From a virus, in the IMG/VR virus record IMGVR_UViG_3300033571_013263, positions 1-50,050 of that record: a stretch of DNA of 50,050 nt. The stretch is one strand, 5' to 3'. Of the stretch, positions 13,745-23,735 are shown piece after piece; position 1 is the first letter of the stretch, and the number at the start of each line of letters is the position of its first letter. The notes below the pieces were generated by a model, which made no database searches, had not been told where the DNA came from, and was given only the letters and a program-made list of their open reading frames with translations. Both the position numbers and the translations under genes were made by a program.

Positions 13745-15100
13745 CTATGTGATCGGCACGGTATGAGTATCATCACGGTATGGCGCCTTGACGAGCAGCT
13801 TGCCCTGAAAGCGACGCATACCCGGCCCGTCTGTATCGGGCAAGTCTTCGGCCAGCGTGACCAATACGATGTAGTTATCACCAGTGACAATCTCGTGACC
13901 AATGCTGACGTAATCGCCCGGCAACACCAGTGACGAATCACCGTATCCTATCCACTCAACGCTGGTCGCACATACGCCATCGAGCACGGTTCGATAATAG
14001 CAGATCCGCTCCGCTTGCGATCGCTTCATTGGCGGCAGGTTTAGGTCGACCCGATTGGCTGCGCCGATATTGGTCTCCAGATCTTCATCGTAATAATCCA
14101 CCGAAGTCTCGGTCATATACGGATCATCGATATCGCGGAAGGTAGCGATGTACCCGGTCGGCAATTGGCGACGATCGACGTTGACCACGCTGAGAGCGCG
14201 AGAGTTTGACTCAGTAAAAGTGTGTACCGGATTGCTCGTCAATGGATCCAGCACCGCATTGTTGAGAACTGGCAGGAAGACAATCTTCTGACCATCATCC
14301 TGCCAGTGAGTGCACCCGGTCTGGCATATGATCGACAATGCTGATACCAAGTCGACCCCGCCCACAAACGCCGCGTGGCATTCAAAGCGGGTGATATCAC
14401 TCGCTCCCCACGCAATTGTCGCATCACAATAATCACGCCACGCCACCCACGATGGCCAGTCGATCCGGCCAAGCAATCCGCACCGCTTGATCATATCGGC
14501 CGCGACTCGCGCCGGATTAGTTGAGTAGCTACCGGCATCAGTGACCGTCCCGCTGCTGTTGTAGTTGGCTACCTTCAGGCATCGAAAGATGCCTTTGAAC
14601 TTGTCCGGGCGCTCCTCAACCGATTGCGTTGTATCAAGCAGCACCTCGACATATGCCGTGCCTGAGTAGGTCGGTGATGTCGGAAAGAACTGCGGTGTCC
14701 CCTGATCAACATCGCCCGTGCCGGTCGAGAGGCTGCCGGGATGGAACTTGTATCCGGGCGTTGATGAGCTGCCGGACGATGAGAGAGCAATACCGGCATA
14801 ATAGGCCTCTTGCACTCCATCCCACGGCCCTTCTCCGAGTGCGGTGATGAACTTCAGCGATGCTGGGGGGCCGGACGTGTAACTGTAGTCGACCAGATTG
14901 CCCGCAACGACGTGCTTGCCATATGCAATGGCCAGCGTACCATTCGCTTCGACCTGCATATCCTGCAAGGTCGACTCCGGGGGCACTCCGCCGAAGGGGT
15001 CAGGAGCCGGGCCGGTGCCGCCATTCGTGCTGCCTGACCCGCCGGGAAAGTACTCATCGAAAGGCGAGTAATCGCCATATGACCGAAAATCATTGCTCAT
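13745..15100 (-). CDS. Tail tip (hub/central fibre) protein
   Basis: 451 residues. After a glycine/proline-rich N-terminus there is the pattern of siphovirus tail tip proteins: LAIAYGKHVVAGNLVDY, ALGEGPWDGVQEAYYAG, VEVLLDTTQ, then DMIKRCGLLGRIDWPSW and DLVSALSIICQTGCTHWQDDGQKIVFLP. These match the 'region of DNA-binding tip' part of gpJ-like proteins, which close the tail and contact the cell. The length is shorter than lambda gpJ, so the receptor-binding part is probably carried by the spike fusion encoded next to it (15097-18666). The four-base overlap supports joint expression. Confidence 0.75.
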   Translation of the reverse strand: MSNDFRSYGDYSPFDEYFPGGSGSTNGGTGPAPDPFGGVPPESTLQDMQVEANGTLAIAYGKHVVAGNLVDYSYTSGPPASLKFITALGEGPWDGVQEAYYAGIALSSSGSSSTPGYKFHPGSLSTGTGDVDQGTPQFFPTSPTYSGTAYVEVLLDTTQSVEERPDKFKGIFRCLKVANYNSSGTVTDAGSYSTNPARVAADMIKRCGLLGRIDWPSWVAWRDYCDATIAWGASDITRFECHAAFVGGVDLVSALSIICQTGCTHWQDDGQKIVFLPVLNNAVLDPLTSNPVHTFTESNSRALSVVNVDRRQLPTGYIATFRDIDDPYMTETSVDYYDEDLETNIGAANRVDLNLPPMKRSQAERICYYRTVLDGVCATSVEWIGYGDSSLVLPGDYVSIGHEIVTGDNYIVLVTLAEDLPDTDGPGMRRFQGKLLVKAPYRDDTHTVPIT

Positions 15101-18100
15101 ACAATCGTCCCTGCTGCGATGTAATACCAGGCATAAGTCGTGCTACCTGCCAGCGGGCTGGATCCTGCGACGATGACGCTCTTGTTGGCTGCGGATTGAA
15201 GATCGTCAACAAAGACAGCCTGAGTACCAGTCAGGGCCGCAGCGTTGGCATTTGCCGGAGTGAGAAGCAGCACTGGGAATCCGGTCGCGCCACCCGGCCC
15301 ATTAAAGTTGGTAGAATAAGTAATGGTTACGATGTTGTTACTTGCTAATGGAGTCCCTCCTGTCGTGACAGATATATACCCACAAAGGTCGTTACCGAGT
15401 ATTGTTGCACTAGCATTCGGGCTTGTCGAGCTAGCGCCAAGTCCTCTTGCGATCGTTGGGCCGGTCTTGGATCCGGCTTGTAATCGTCGCGTCAAAAAGA
15501 GATCGCGCTGAATGTGAGCATCCCGCCAGCTGAAAGAATCGCTTCCAAGGTCGATGGCATTATCTGACGATGGCAGAAGGCTGGTATTGATCGCAACGCT
15601 GGCCAGATTCGAGAGTGCGGTATTTGCGCCTGATGATATGGTTGACCAGGATAGAACGCCGGATCCATTTGTGGTCAGCGCCTGGCCGTTGCTCCCAGCC
15701 GATGTCGGCAAGGTGAAGGTCAGAGCTGACCCGGCGGCCCCAGCTTGCAATGTCGTCGAGTTGGCTGATCCACTATTCCACATCACCAGCTGGCCTGTAA
15801 GGGTAGCCGTCAACCCTATACTCACACTGGTTCCGAAATATCCAGACCTTGCCGTGGCAGATGATGTGGCAATATCCTGACCATTATTGCTATTGTATGG
15901 CCGCCAATGCAGATCGGTCGACAATCCCCATCCGTTGGTATTGTTGGCATATAACACGAATGGATCGTTGGTCGTAGTGCCAACAATGCCCCGGTCAGGC
16001 GCTCCAGCCAGGGAGCCAAGTCGCACCGTAATCGTATTGGTCGTGTCGGTCACGTAGATCGCCGGATTAGCCCCGGCACGTGTTACCGTCAGGGCTTTCG
16101 CTGAATCATCCCAGGTAAAGTTGCTGCTGCTCGTAACACCGCCACCAGACGCCCCAAATGCTACCTGAGTCGCGGTCAAAGCGACGGCGCTATCAAGCCG
16201 CACCTCGGCAACGCCATCGGCTTTCCAGTACAGGCCCGTCACGCCGGTTGCGTCTTTGGCATACAGGAAGCCGGTATTGCTTGGCGCCGCGCCCGGTGCG
16301 GTCTGCTCCTCAAAGGCCCAGTATCCGGAGAGCTTCTGATATCCGTGATGAGTATGTGTGTACTGCTGAGTGCCGGTCAGGCGCGTCCCTGTAATGGCTG
16401 GCCACGTCGCGGCCGCTGCGCCATTGGTATCATAGAAGCTCGTGAACTCACGATGGCCGACCTGCATAAACGGCAAGCCGTCCGAGTGTACGGCGTACCC
16501 GCTCGTATACGTTGCACCCTGGGATTGGATACTGGAGAGCGCGTCGAATATCCCGGCCTGATCCGACGTGACGTAATCCATCTTGATCGGAGTGACCGTA
16601 CCCGTAGCAGGTGCGATCAGCTGCGATCCGATGAAGTTGGCAAAGCTGCCCGACTTGCACCTTACACCAAACTTCGTGAAGGCCTCGATGTTGCATCCGA
16701 TCAGAGTGACACGGCAGTAATTATCGGTGCCATCCTCGGCCGTCGAATTGCCAAAGATTCCCCACGATGCAACCGTACCGCTGTCGATGCCATTGCAACC
16801 GATCATCGTTGGTGCACCTGATCTGATGCGATATGCGGCGCGCTCGATCCCGGCTCCGTCATCACCCGTCGCAACGGCATGGACGTAACACCGCACAAGG
16901 GTCAGATCATTCGACCCCCAAAGATCAATGCCGTGACTACCGCCCGTCGGCTGTGAGACGTCTATGCCTTCGAGGTATGCCGTAAACAGCGCATTGGATC
17001 CGGCCTCGCTGAAGATGCCTGATCCGCCCATCTGATCACATCGCAGGTTGCGGAGTGTGACGTTGTAGATGCCATTGCCAGCCGTGTCACGAATAGCAAC
17101 GCCGTGAGATCCGACGCCAATCCCCGTACCGACAAAGCCCATCTCCTCGATGGTGATGCTGTGACTGGTCGCGCCAACCGTATCCAGCTCGATGATCGAT
17201 TCATTCTGGATATTGTAGAGCACTGACCGGCCCGGCCCATCCCCGATGATCTTCAGCGAGTTGCGGCCATTGATCCGAAGAGGCGCGACGTTGTATGTCC
17301 CGGTAGGAATAAATAGCGGCTTGCCATCAGTGACGGCATCGACAACGGCCGTCGCAAATGCCGCCGTGTCGTCGTGCCAGACCGTCACGCTTGAGACCGT
17401 AGCACCGGCATTACTGGCCAGCGTAAATGTCGTGCCGTTGATGGCGCTGACAGTTGTGATCAGATCCGGCACTGGCGTCACCGTCGCTCCGGTCAGATGG
17501 CTGGCTGCGGTCGATCCTTCCCATCCCCGTGAGACCTGCAATAGGTGGGTACTGTTCTTGTTGGCGTAGTAGATATACTCGGTGCCGATCAACGCGCGGC
17601 CAGATTGCGGGAAGTTGGCCGTGCTGGCGAGCTTGATGTTGTCCTTTGTCGCAGTAATGCCGCCGTCCAGCGTCGATGTACCCGCTACCACTCCGGCCCG
17701 GTAGACTCGGATTCCCTGACCTACCTTCCACGATGTAGCGCTGGCAATGGTCAGCGTCGCCGTGCCTGACGTGATCGATCCGGTTGTAGTCGTCCGACTT
17801 GCCGCGACGTTGTACTTTGCGCTCCGGACATTGATCCAGTCCGGGGTGATGGCCGTGATGATGGTGCGATTATTGGCCGAATCATCGACCACGCCAAAGC
17901 TGTCATCGAAGTTGGCAATCACGCGCTGGTTCTGGTATGACGTGCCAGCCTGAATGACCTGGTATGTTGCCGGAGTGCCAAGCCCTGTCACCTTGCCGAT
18001 GCTTGGCGCTGATACCCGCAACGGGAAGCCGCCGAATCGATGCTGATTGCTTCGCCCCGAGCAACCCCCGGCCGACGTGTAGAGCTTGTTGCAAGTCTGC

Positions 18101-18666
18101 TCGACACCCGAGTATCCGCACTCGGTACCCTTGAATACCCACTGACACTTCTGACCGACCGTCCGATTGCTGACCACCGGCGCCAGATTGATATCAGTCA
18201 CGCAATCCAGATCAAAGTAGCCCTCGGAATATGCAGCGCCGGTGATGCGACCAAAGAGATATATCAGGTCAGTATTGACGGCGCCGCCCGTGATCGTACC
18301 TAGCAGCAACCGGCGAACGGTGATCAGTGATCCGATGAACTTGTCTGGCTGTCCGGCAAAGTACGTCTCACCCGGCTCAGTGACGTATGATCCGGTTACT
18401 TCACTGCGAAAATACAGATCCGCATTATGCAGGCGGATCGATACACGTGACTGACCATTGTTGAGTTGAGTGACGACAGATCCGATACTCTTGAGCCGGG
18501 GGCTATAGGTCACACCGCGATATGTGATCGTCTTCGTCGCGAAGTTGAACACCTCGCTATCAAATGCGGCTGGCAGGGTGATATTGACGGCCTCGACCAC
18601 CTCCGGCATCTGAGATGTCGATCCGCTCAATGTCTGCCAGTTTGTGAAGACTCCGGTTCTTGCCAA
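15097..18666 (-). CDS. Tail hub domain fused to a beta-helix tail spike
   Basis: 1189 residues. The first about 250 residues resemble the BR0599/DUF2163 tail protein (gpL-like): VFNFATKTITYRGVTYSPRLKSIGSV, then the cysteine region GQKCQWVFKGTECGYSG ... CNKLYTSAGGCSGR with RFGGFP, which in relatives can bind metal or an Fe-S cluster. Residues about 430-720 are a pectate-lyase-like parallel beta-helix (FIPTGTYNVAPLRINGRNSLKIIGDG, DLTLVRCYVHAV). The C-terminus has fibre motifs (IDLGSDSFSWRDAHI). Hub and receptor-binding or polysaccharide-degrading spike are normally separate proteins, so this single-chain arrangement is unusual. Catalytic residues of the spike cannot be assigned. Confidence 0.8.
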   Translation of the reverse strand: MARTGVFTNWQTLSGSTSQMPEVVEAVNITLPAAFDSEVFNFATKTITYRGVTYSPRLKSIGSVVTQLNNGQSRVSIRLHNADLYFRSEVTGSYVTEPGETYFAGQPDKFIGSLITVRRLLLGTITGGAVNTDLIYLFGRITGAAYSEGYFDLDCVTDINLAPVVSNRTVGQKCQWVFKGTECGYSGVEQTCNKLYTSAGGCSGRSNQHRFGGFPLRVSAPSIGKVTGLGTPATYQVIQAGTSYQNQRVIANFDDSFGVVDDSANNRTIITAITPDWINVRSAKYNVAASRTTTTGSITSGTATLTIASATSWKVGQGIRVYRAGVVAGTSTLDGGITATKDNIKLASTANFPQSGRALIGTEYIYYANKNSTHLLQVSRGWEGSTAASHLTGATVTPVPDLITTVSAINGTTFTLASNAGATVSSVTVWHDDTAAFATAVVDAVTDGKPLFIPTGTYNVAPLRINGRNSLKIIGDGPGRSVLYNIQNESIIELDTVGATSHSITIEEMGFVGTGIGVGSHGVAIRDTAGNGIYNVTLRNLRCDQMGGSGIFSEAGSNALFTAYLEGIDVSQPTGGSHGIDLWGSNDLTLVRCYVHAVATGDDGAGIERAAYRIRSGAPTMIGCNGIDSGTVASWGIFGNSTAEDGTDNYCRVTLIGCNIEAFTKFGVRCKSGSFANFIGSQLIAPATGTVTPIKMDYVTSDQAGIFDALSSIQSQGATYTSGYAVHSDGLPFMQVGHREFTSFYDTNGAAAATWPAITGTRLTGTQQYTHTHHGYQKLSGYWAFEEQTAPGAAPSNTGFLYAKDATGVTGLYWKADGVAEVRLDSAVALTATQVAFGASGGGVTSSSNFTWDDSAKALTVTRAGANPAIYVTDTTNTITVRLGSLAGAPDRGIVGTTTNDPFVLYANNTNGWGLSTDLHWRPYNSNNGQDIATSSATARSGYFGTSVSIGLTATLTGQLVMWNSGSANSTTLQAGAAGSALTFTLPTSAGSNGQALTTNGSGVLSWSTISSGANTALSNLASVAINTSLLPSSDNAIDLGSDSFSWRDAHIQRDLFLTRRLQAGSKTGPTIARGLGASSTSPNASATILGNDLCGYISVTTGGTPLASNNIVTITYSTNFNGPGGATGFPVLLLTPANANAAALTGTQAVFVDDLQSAANKSVIVAGSSPLAGSTTYAWYYIAAGTIV

Positions 18667-21600
18667 TTAGAACTCCCTCTCCAGAATCGCCTTGCGAACG
18701 ATGCCGACCACGGCTCTTTGACCTGCGCTTGTTGTCTGACCTGAGACCACAAGCCGCGACGCATCTTCACGACCGACTACCAGATTCATCGTAACGTCCA
18801 TCGTGACTGGCTGATCTCCACCCCGTCCTGTCAATGCTGCATACGGCGTATTGATCAGCGCCGGTTGACTAAGAGTCCGGAGCATACCACCATTTGCGAA
18901 TAACGGCCCTCTGGCGGTCATTTGCGCGGCTTCGGGTACTCCAGCCGCCCTGAAGACTCCCGGCCCTGCTATGCCCTGAATAGCGCTCTGCTGGCCACGT
19001 GTCAGAACCATCTCGCCCGGTCGCACTCTGGCCATCACGCTATCAAATCCGCGGTCGATGCCTGGCACAATACCACCCATTGCAAACTCGGGAATCAGAC
19101 GATCATTGACGGCATTCACCTTTGCGCCGGTCGATGCCTGGCTGGCAACGGTCGAATCAAACAGGTTGCGAAGATCCCGCACCTGGTTCGTCAGTCTCGA
19201 CTCCCGGACGCTCTTTGTCTTCAACGTCTGGATATTCGAAATAAACGTAGCCAGTATCTGAGACTCGAAGATCTGACGCGCCTGGCTCAATGGGAGCTGC
19301 CCGGAGCGTACCTGATCCCGCAGCTGTCCGATCTGCGAGACTGCTTCCTGTAAGAATACGCCTGACTGCTGCTCATCATTTCGGCGTTGCTGGCTGCGCC
19401 CGAGGAGGAGTGAGCCTACCAGCAACGCCGCGCCCACCCCCGCGGTGATGGGATTCGAGAAAAGTGCAGCAAGTCCACCAAATGCTGCCAATGACCCGCC
19501 AGCCAGTAAGGCGGCAGGAGCGGCCGTCAATCCTATCCCCAGAGCTGCCCCGCCAACACCACCGAGGATCTGACCCAGCCGTGATCGACCGCCAAGCCCG
19601 GCACCAAGCTGTGCACCGAGCAAGGGGGCGATGGCGGCAAGCGGTCCTCGTGCTGATCCGGCTGCACGGCCAAAGCCAAAGCCGCGGAACAGACTACCCG
19701 GCCCGCGGAAGAGGCTGGCCAATCCGGCAAGCCCGCCAAACTGGCCGCTTACAGGGCCGCCTGATGGAGGGCCAGCCGAAGACGGGCCGGTAAAGCCGCC
19801 AATAGACGGGAAGCCACCGCCAAAGCCCGGCGTCAGGAAGCCGCCGCCACCACCCCCGCCAAAGATCCCGCCAAATCCACCACCGCCGCCGAAGGCGCCG
19901 CCAATGGCTGATCCTGCTATCCCTGCCAATGCACCACCAGCACCGTCACCGCCCGACGATCGAGCCGCGCTGCTGCTGACACCGCCAAAGATGGCATTTG
20001 TGATAGACCCGAAGATCTGCTGAAACACGCGCTGGATACCCTGTCCAAGCAGGTCTCGGAAGAACTGCGTGATTGACTGCTTCAGGTTCCCGAGCAATCC
20101 TTTGACGTTGGCAAAGCTGCGGCTTAGGTTCTGGCCCAGCCGCTCAAATGCATCGCCTACGCTATCGACCTCTGATCCAAAGCCGCGCATAAAGCGTTGC
20201 GCTGCGGTCAGCTCGACGCCCAGGTTGCGGATGCTCTCCAGCTCCAGCTGAATCTGTGCGCGTCGTTCCGGGGCGAGGTCGATCTGCTTCAGTTCGGATA
20301 AGAGAACCGATTGCCGCAGATCCCGTTCCTGTCGCAAGATCTCATTGATCTGCCGTCTGCCATCGGCCTGATTCAGTATGCCCTGTTCGATCTGATTTTC
20401 GACCGCGACCTGCTGACGTCGGAGATCGAGAAGGCCCGCTTCGGCGATCTGCTGTGGTGATGCACCCGGAGGTGGTGGCGTATCAAAAGCCGTCAGCTGC
20501 GGCCCGCGTATGTCACCACCAGCCAGCTGCACGGTAGTCCTGACGCGATTGATGGCCGCTTGCGTGTTCTGATTCAGCGCCTCGGTCAGCTCGTCGACCT
20601 TCAGCCGCTGCTCGGTGTAGAGCTGCAATAGCTGCCGCTCGATGTCTACGCGCTCGGCTCCTCGTGACGTTGACCGCGCCTGTTCCAGCTGCCCGATCTC
20701 GCGCTTAATCAGCTCGACCTGCGCCGCTGTGGTCTCGGCCTGAATGGCGGTTCGTCGCTCTTCCAGCCCTTGCAGCTGTGCGTAATATGCCTGGTACTCA
20801 ATCAGGCCCGCGGCAAACTGCGCTTTCAAGGCACGGGCACGGGTGTCAGTCTCTGCGTTCAGAAGGCGGGCTGTCTGCTCGACCCGCTCCTGCTCCAGCC
20901 GCAAGAGTGACTCCTTCAGCTTACGCGCCTCTTCAACAGCGCGCTTGATGGCTTCGACCGAAGCCGGAGTTGCCGCTGCTGCCGGACGTGCGGTCTCTGG
21001 CCTGATAGGCTCTCCTGTCAGCAGGTTAACCCCGCTGGTCTGCAATGCCCCCCCGGCCGCTGTCGCTGCCGCTTGTCCAGCCCGTACCTGCTGCGCGTCA
21101 ATGAATCGCCCGCCGCGCCGTGTGATCTGCTGTCCGGCAAGATTCTCGAACTCGCCCGATGCTTCTCGCTGTTTCCGCAGGGCCTGATCAGCCTGGTCGG
21201 ATACGCTCTTGATGGCACGTTGCAGTGAGAAGTAGCCAATTGCCGCGCCTGCTGCCGCTACTCCAAGTCCGACTGTAATTGGGTTCAGTGCAGCCAATGC
21301 GCCGATTAATCCACCGCCACCTAACGCACCAATCAGGCCGCCAATCGATGTCAGAATGGTCAGGAAGGATCCGAGCGCCGCCAGTACCGGCCCAAGTGCC
21401 ACCGCAAGCAATCCCAGCTTGACGATCCACTCCTGCGTTGATGGCGGGAGCTTGGCGAACTCGGCAAGCAACGCTTGTATCTGCGGAATGATCCTCTCAA
21501 TGATTGGCTGCAACGTGGTGATGATCGCTTCACCGAGCGGGACGAGGGATACCAGAAGCTGATCCTTTGTCTTCTGGAAGCGTGCAAGGATCGACTCTTG

Positions 21601-22338
21601 CACCTGCGGAAAGCGGGTATTGATGGCTGTCGATATGCCTTGAAAATACGATTCAGCCGTGAGCTTGCCAGCCTCTTTCAGCTGTCGCAATTTGGCCGCG
21701 TCGCGAGTACCAAAGGCCTGCTCAAGCAGCTGCTCGAAGATCGGCACCTGTCCGAGCGCCTCTTTGATGTCGGCCCGCTCAAATCCCTGAGTAAAGATCT
21801 GCTGAAGGTTGCGCGCAAACTGCGATGGATCAGGCAAAGAGAAGACTGCATTCAAGCGACCCAGCGACCTGATGACATTGTTGATTGAACTATCGGCGAT
21901 CGTACCCAAAGCCTTGAATTGAGCAAACAGCTCCGAAGCGAATGAGGTAGTCACACCCGGCGCGGATTGTGCCAGCTGTCGAAGCTCGGCCAGCTTTCGA
22001 TTCGCTGCATCGACTGAGCCGGTCAAGGCGGTCAGTGTCTGTCTGCTTTTGTCCAGATCTGCGGCGGCCTTCAATGCTGCCACCCCCAGCCCGGAAAGCG
22101 GCAGGGTCAGGCTGATCGATAGCTTCTGGCCTAACCCTGACAGCTCGTTGCCCAGCTTCTTGACGGCTTCCCGCAATGGCCGACTGATGGCATCGTCTAT
22201 GTTGCGTCCAGCTTGCCGGGATTGATTCGCAATGCCATCGAGGACGGTCTGTAGCTCTCTGGCCAGCTGCTGCGCGGCTTCACGTGCGTTGCCAGTCTCA
22301 AAGCCAATTGCTATGACGATCGGTGCCTGAGCTGCCAT
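18667..22338 (-). CDS. Tape measure protein
   Basis: 1223 residues, the longest gene of the tail module and directly downstream of the chaperone genes. The N-terminal part is helical (AREAAQQLARELQTVLDGIANQSRQAG) with the phage tape-measure domain around 80-230. Hydrophobic segments (WIVKLGLLAVALGPVLAALGSFLTILTSIGG; LAALFSNPITAGVGAALLVGSLLL) and a long coiled-coil middle (about 460-640) follow. A glycine-rich stretch near 790-870 is unusual. Tape measures set tail length and pass into the cell at DNA delivery; by the usual rule this length would give a tail near 180 nm. Confidence 0.9.
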   Translation of the reverse strand: MAAQAPIVIAIGFETGNAREAAQQLARELQTVLDGIANQSRQAGRNIDDAISRPLREAVKKLGNELSGLGQKLSISLTLPLSGLGVAALKAAADLDKSRQTLTALTGSVDAANRKLAELRQLAQSAPGVTTSFASELFAQFKALGTIADSSINNVIRSLGRLNAVFSLPDPSQFARNLQQIFTQGFERADIKEALGQVPIFEQLLEQAFGTRDAAKLRQLKEAGKLTAESYFQGISTAINTRFPQVQESILARFQKTKDQLLVSLVPLGEAIITTLQPIIERIIPQIQALLAEFAKLPPSTQEWIVKLGLLAVALGPVLAALGSFLTILTSIGGLIGALGGGGLIGALAALNPITVGLGVAAAGAAIGYFSLQRAIKSVSDQADQALRKQREASGEFENLAGQQITRRGGRFIDAQQVRAGQAAATAAGGALQTSGVNLLTGEPIRPETARPAAAATPASVEAIKRAVEEARKLKESLLRLEQERVEQTARLLNAETDTRARALKAQFAAGLIEYQAYYAQLQGLEERRTAIQAETTAAQVELIKREIGQLEQARSTSRGAERVDIERQLLQLYTEQRLKVDELTEALNQNTQAAINRVRTTVQLAGGDIRGPQLTAFDTPPPPGASPQQIAEAGLLDLRRQQVAVENQIEQGILNQADGRRQINEILRQERDLRQSVLLSELKQIDLAPERRAQIQLELESIRNLGVELTAAQRFMRGFGSEVDSVGDAFERLGQNLSRSFANVKGLLGNLKQSITQFFRDLLGQGIQRVFQQIFGSITNAIFGGVSSSAARSSGGDGAGGALAGIAGSAIGGAFGGGGGFGGIFGGGGGGGFLTPGFGGGFPSIGGFTGPSSAGPPSGGPVSGQFGGLAGLASLFRGPGSLFRGFGFGRAAGSARGPLAAIAPLLGAQLGAGLGGRSRLGQILGGVGGAALGIGLTAAPAALLAGGSLAAFGGLAALFSNPITAGVGAALLVGSLLLGRSQQRRNDEQQSGVFLQEAVSQIGQLRDQVRSGQLPLSQARQIFESQILATFISNIQTLKTKSVRESRLTNQVRDLRNLFDSTVASQASTGAKVNAVNDRLIPEFAMGGIVPGIDRGFDSVMARVRPGEMVLTRGQQSAIQGIAGPGVFRAAGVPEAAQMTARGPLFANGGMLRTLSQPALINTPYAALTGRGGDQPVTMDVTMNLVVGREDASRLVVSGQTTSAGQRAVVGIVRKAILEREF

Positions 22339-22695
22339 CTATCCCCCCATTCTGCTGCGCATTCGGCTTTCCAGTGCAGCCTGCTTGTTGTTGGCCTCCT
22401 GCCGTACCCTCTCCCGATCCGAGTCCTTCTGTCGCGCTCTCTCCAGAGATCGGATGCAAGCCCATTGCCAGAGGGTCAGGCCGTCAGGGTACTGGAAGAC
22501 ACCACCGACGGCCACTACCTCGTCCAGTGCCATCGCCTCTGCAATCGCGTCGGCAATGTATCGCGGCTGCTGGCCCGGCTTTGTGTCGCGCTTGTCGCAT
22601 CCACCGCAGACCTCTTCAATCGGCGCGTCAGGATACCGTGATAATGGCCCGATGACCTGACAGACCTCCTCGCCCGGACAGGGCTGAGATCCCAC
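22339..22695 (-). CDS. Second tail assembly chaperone-like ORF (possible frameshift product)
   Basis: 118 residues if started at GTG 22695, which has no ribosome binding site. The frame stays open upstream to about 22764, past the stop of the preceding chaperone gene, and reads sensibly there (LTNALEGWFDAQIQASRRV). It lies in the -1 frame, so a lambda G/GT-like -1 frameshift or a CTG start at 22749 overlapping that stop would explain its expression. A clear slippery heptamer was not found. The C-terminal half (YPDGLTLWQWACIRSLERARQK) resembles the extension part of chaperones before the tape measure gene. A cysteine cluster (CPGEEVC, CGGC) is present. Confidence 0.65.
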   Translation of the reverse strand: MGSQPCPGEEVCQVIGPLSRYPDAPIEEVCGGCDKRDTKPGQQPRYIADAIAEAMALDEVVAVGGVFQYPDGLTLWQWACIRSLERARQKDSDRERVRQEANNKQAALESRMRSRMGG

Positions 22696-22745
22696 GCGCC
22701 GTGATGCCTGAATCTGCGCATCAAACCACCCTTCGAGAGCGTTCG

Positions 22746-23495
22746 TCAGTCCAGCAGTGCCGCCTCAATGGCATTCATCAAGGTCTGCACAATCACGCGC
22801 TTCCACGTCGGATCGATCGCCGCAAGAAACGCCGTCCGATCAGATTCAGCAAGCGTCTTCCCCGCAACCGTGCCGCCGTCGATGCTCGTCACCAGCGCCT
22901 CATACATCTCGACATATGCCCGGAGATCAGCGCCGATCTTTGTCCGTGGTCGCTTGGCACCGCGCACAAAGCTGACCTTGCTGGCATTACGCTTGAACCG
23001 CGCGCGCTCCGATTCCGTCGGCTCGCGCAATACGTGGTCGATCGTGTAGATCGGATTCTCGGCGTCAGGCCCGACCAGCTGCCGGATTGTCCACGAGTCC
23101 ATCGCCAGACTGATCTCATCGTCCTCACCACCGACCACCTGCGCTGATCCGGCATACATCGCAACAATAGCCGTGCGCTTATGACCGGGCCTCATCTGCG
23201 CCTTCTGGTTGTCGGTCAGCGGCTGCCAATCCGTCACTCCGGCGTAGCCTTTCACTTCGACAATCAGACGATCCCAAAGCTGACAATTGGCCGCATCATC
23301 GTCAGTGACAATCTGCTCTTCTCGATTGCTTGTCTCGACGATCTCAAGGTTGATAGCCTTCTCACGATCGATCAGCTCCTGCAAGGTCGGCTTGCGGAGT
23401 CGATGGCTGATGATGGCCGGGGCGCTGCTACCGGGCCGTGCATTGAATTGAACATCGATGCTGGCTGCATCAAATGGATAAGCGTTCTCTGACAT
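22746..23495 (-). CDS. Tail assembly chaperone
   Basis: 249 residues, placed two genes before the tape measure as expected for gpG-like proteins. It has a beta-type N-terminus (PFDAASIDVQFNARPGSS) followed by a long alpha-helical part (TESERARFKRNASKVSFV, DLRAYVEMYEALVTSI). Chaperones of this class coat the tape measure and recruit tail tube subunits. The assignment rests on position, size and the overlapping -1 frame ORF downstream. It is longer than most members, so an extra domain is possible. Confidence 0.65.
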   Translation of the reverse strand: MSENAYPFDAASIDVQFNARPGSSAPAIISHRLRKPTLQELIDREKAINLEIVETSNREEQIVTDDDAANCQLWDRLIVEVKGYAGVTDWQPLTDNQKAQMRPGHKRTAIVAMYAGSAQVVGGEDDEISLAMDSWTIRQLVGPDAENPIYTIDHVLREPTESERARFKRNASKVSFVRGAKRPRTKIGADLRAYVEMYEALVTSIDGGTVAGKTLAESDRTAFLAAIDPTWKRVIVQTLMNAIEAALLD

Positions 23496-23504
23496 ATTCC
23501 TCCT

Positions 23505-23735
23505 CTACCATCTGCCTTGCGGACACGCCAGACGACGTATCCGCGTCTTTGTGCGAATGTCCGACATAAACCATTGCGGACACTGACACGCCTTGCAATA
23601 GAGCCCGGACGATGTACTGGCCATCTCCGGGCAGGACTGACATATGATCAACCGACCGCGCTGCACGTGCAGCCAGGCCTCACCATAACGGATGGCCAGC
23701 CACATCGTGCGCACGAATGAGATTACACGCAACAA
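23505..23735 (-). CDS. Small zinc-ribbon protein in the tail module
   Basis: 76 residues from a TTG at 23735 (GGAGGGG upstream, spacing rather long); a later ATG at MWLAIRYGEAW is possible. CQSC and CKACQC form a zinc ribbon (IICQSCPEMASTSSGLYCKACQCP), typical of small phage proteins annotated only as hypothetical. It overlaps the gene upstream by 13 bases and sits before the chaperone. Function unknown. Confidence 0.5.
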   Translation of the reverse strand: MLRVISFVRTMWLAIRYGEAWLHVQRGRLIICQSCPEMASTSSGLYCKACQCPQWFMSDIRTKTRIRRLACPQGRW

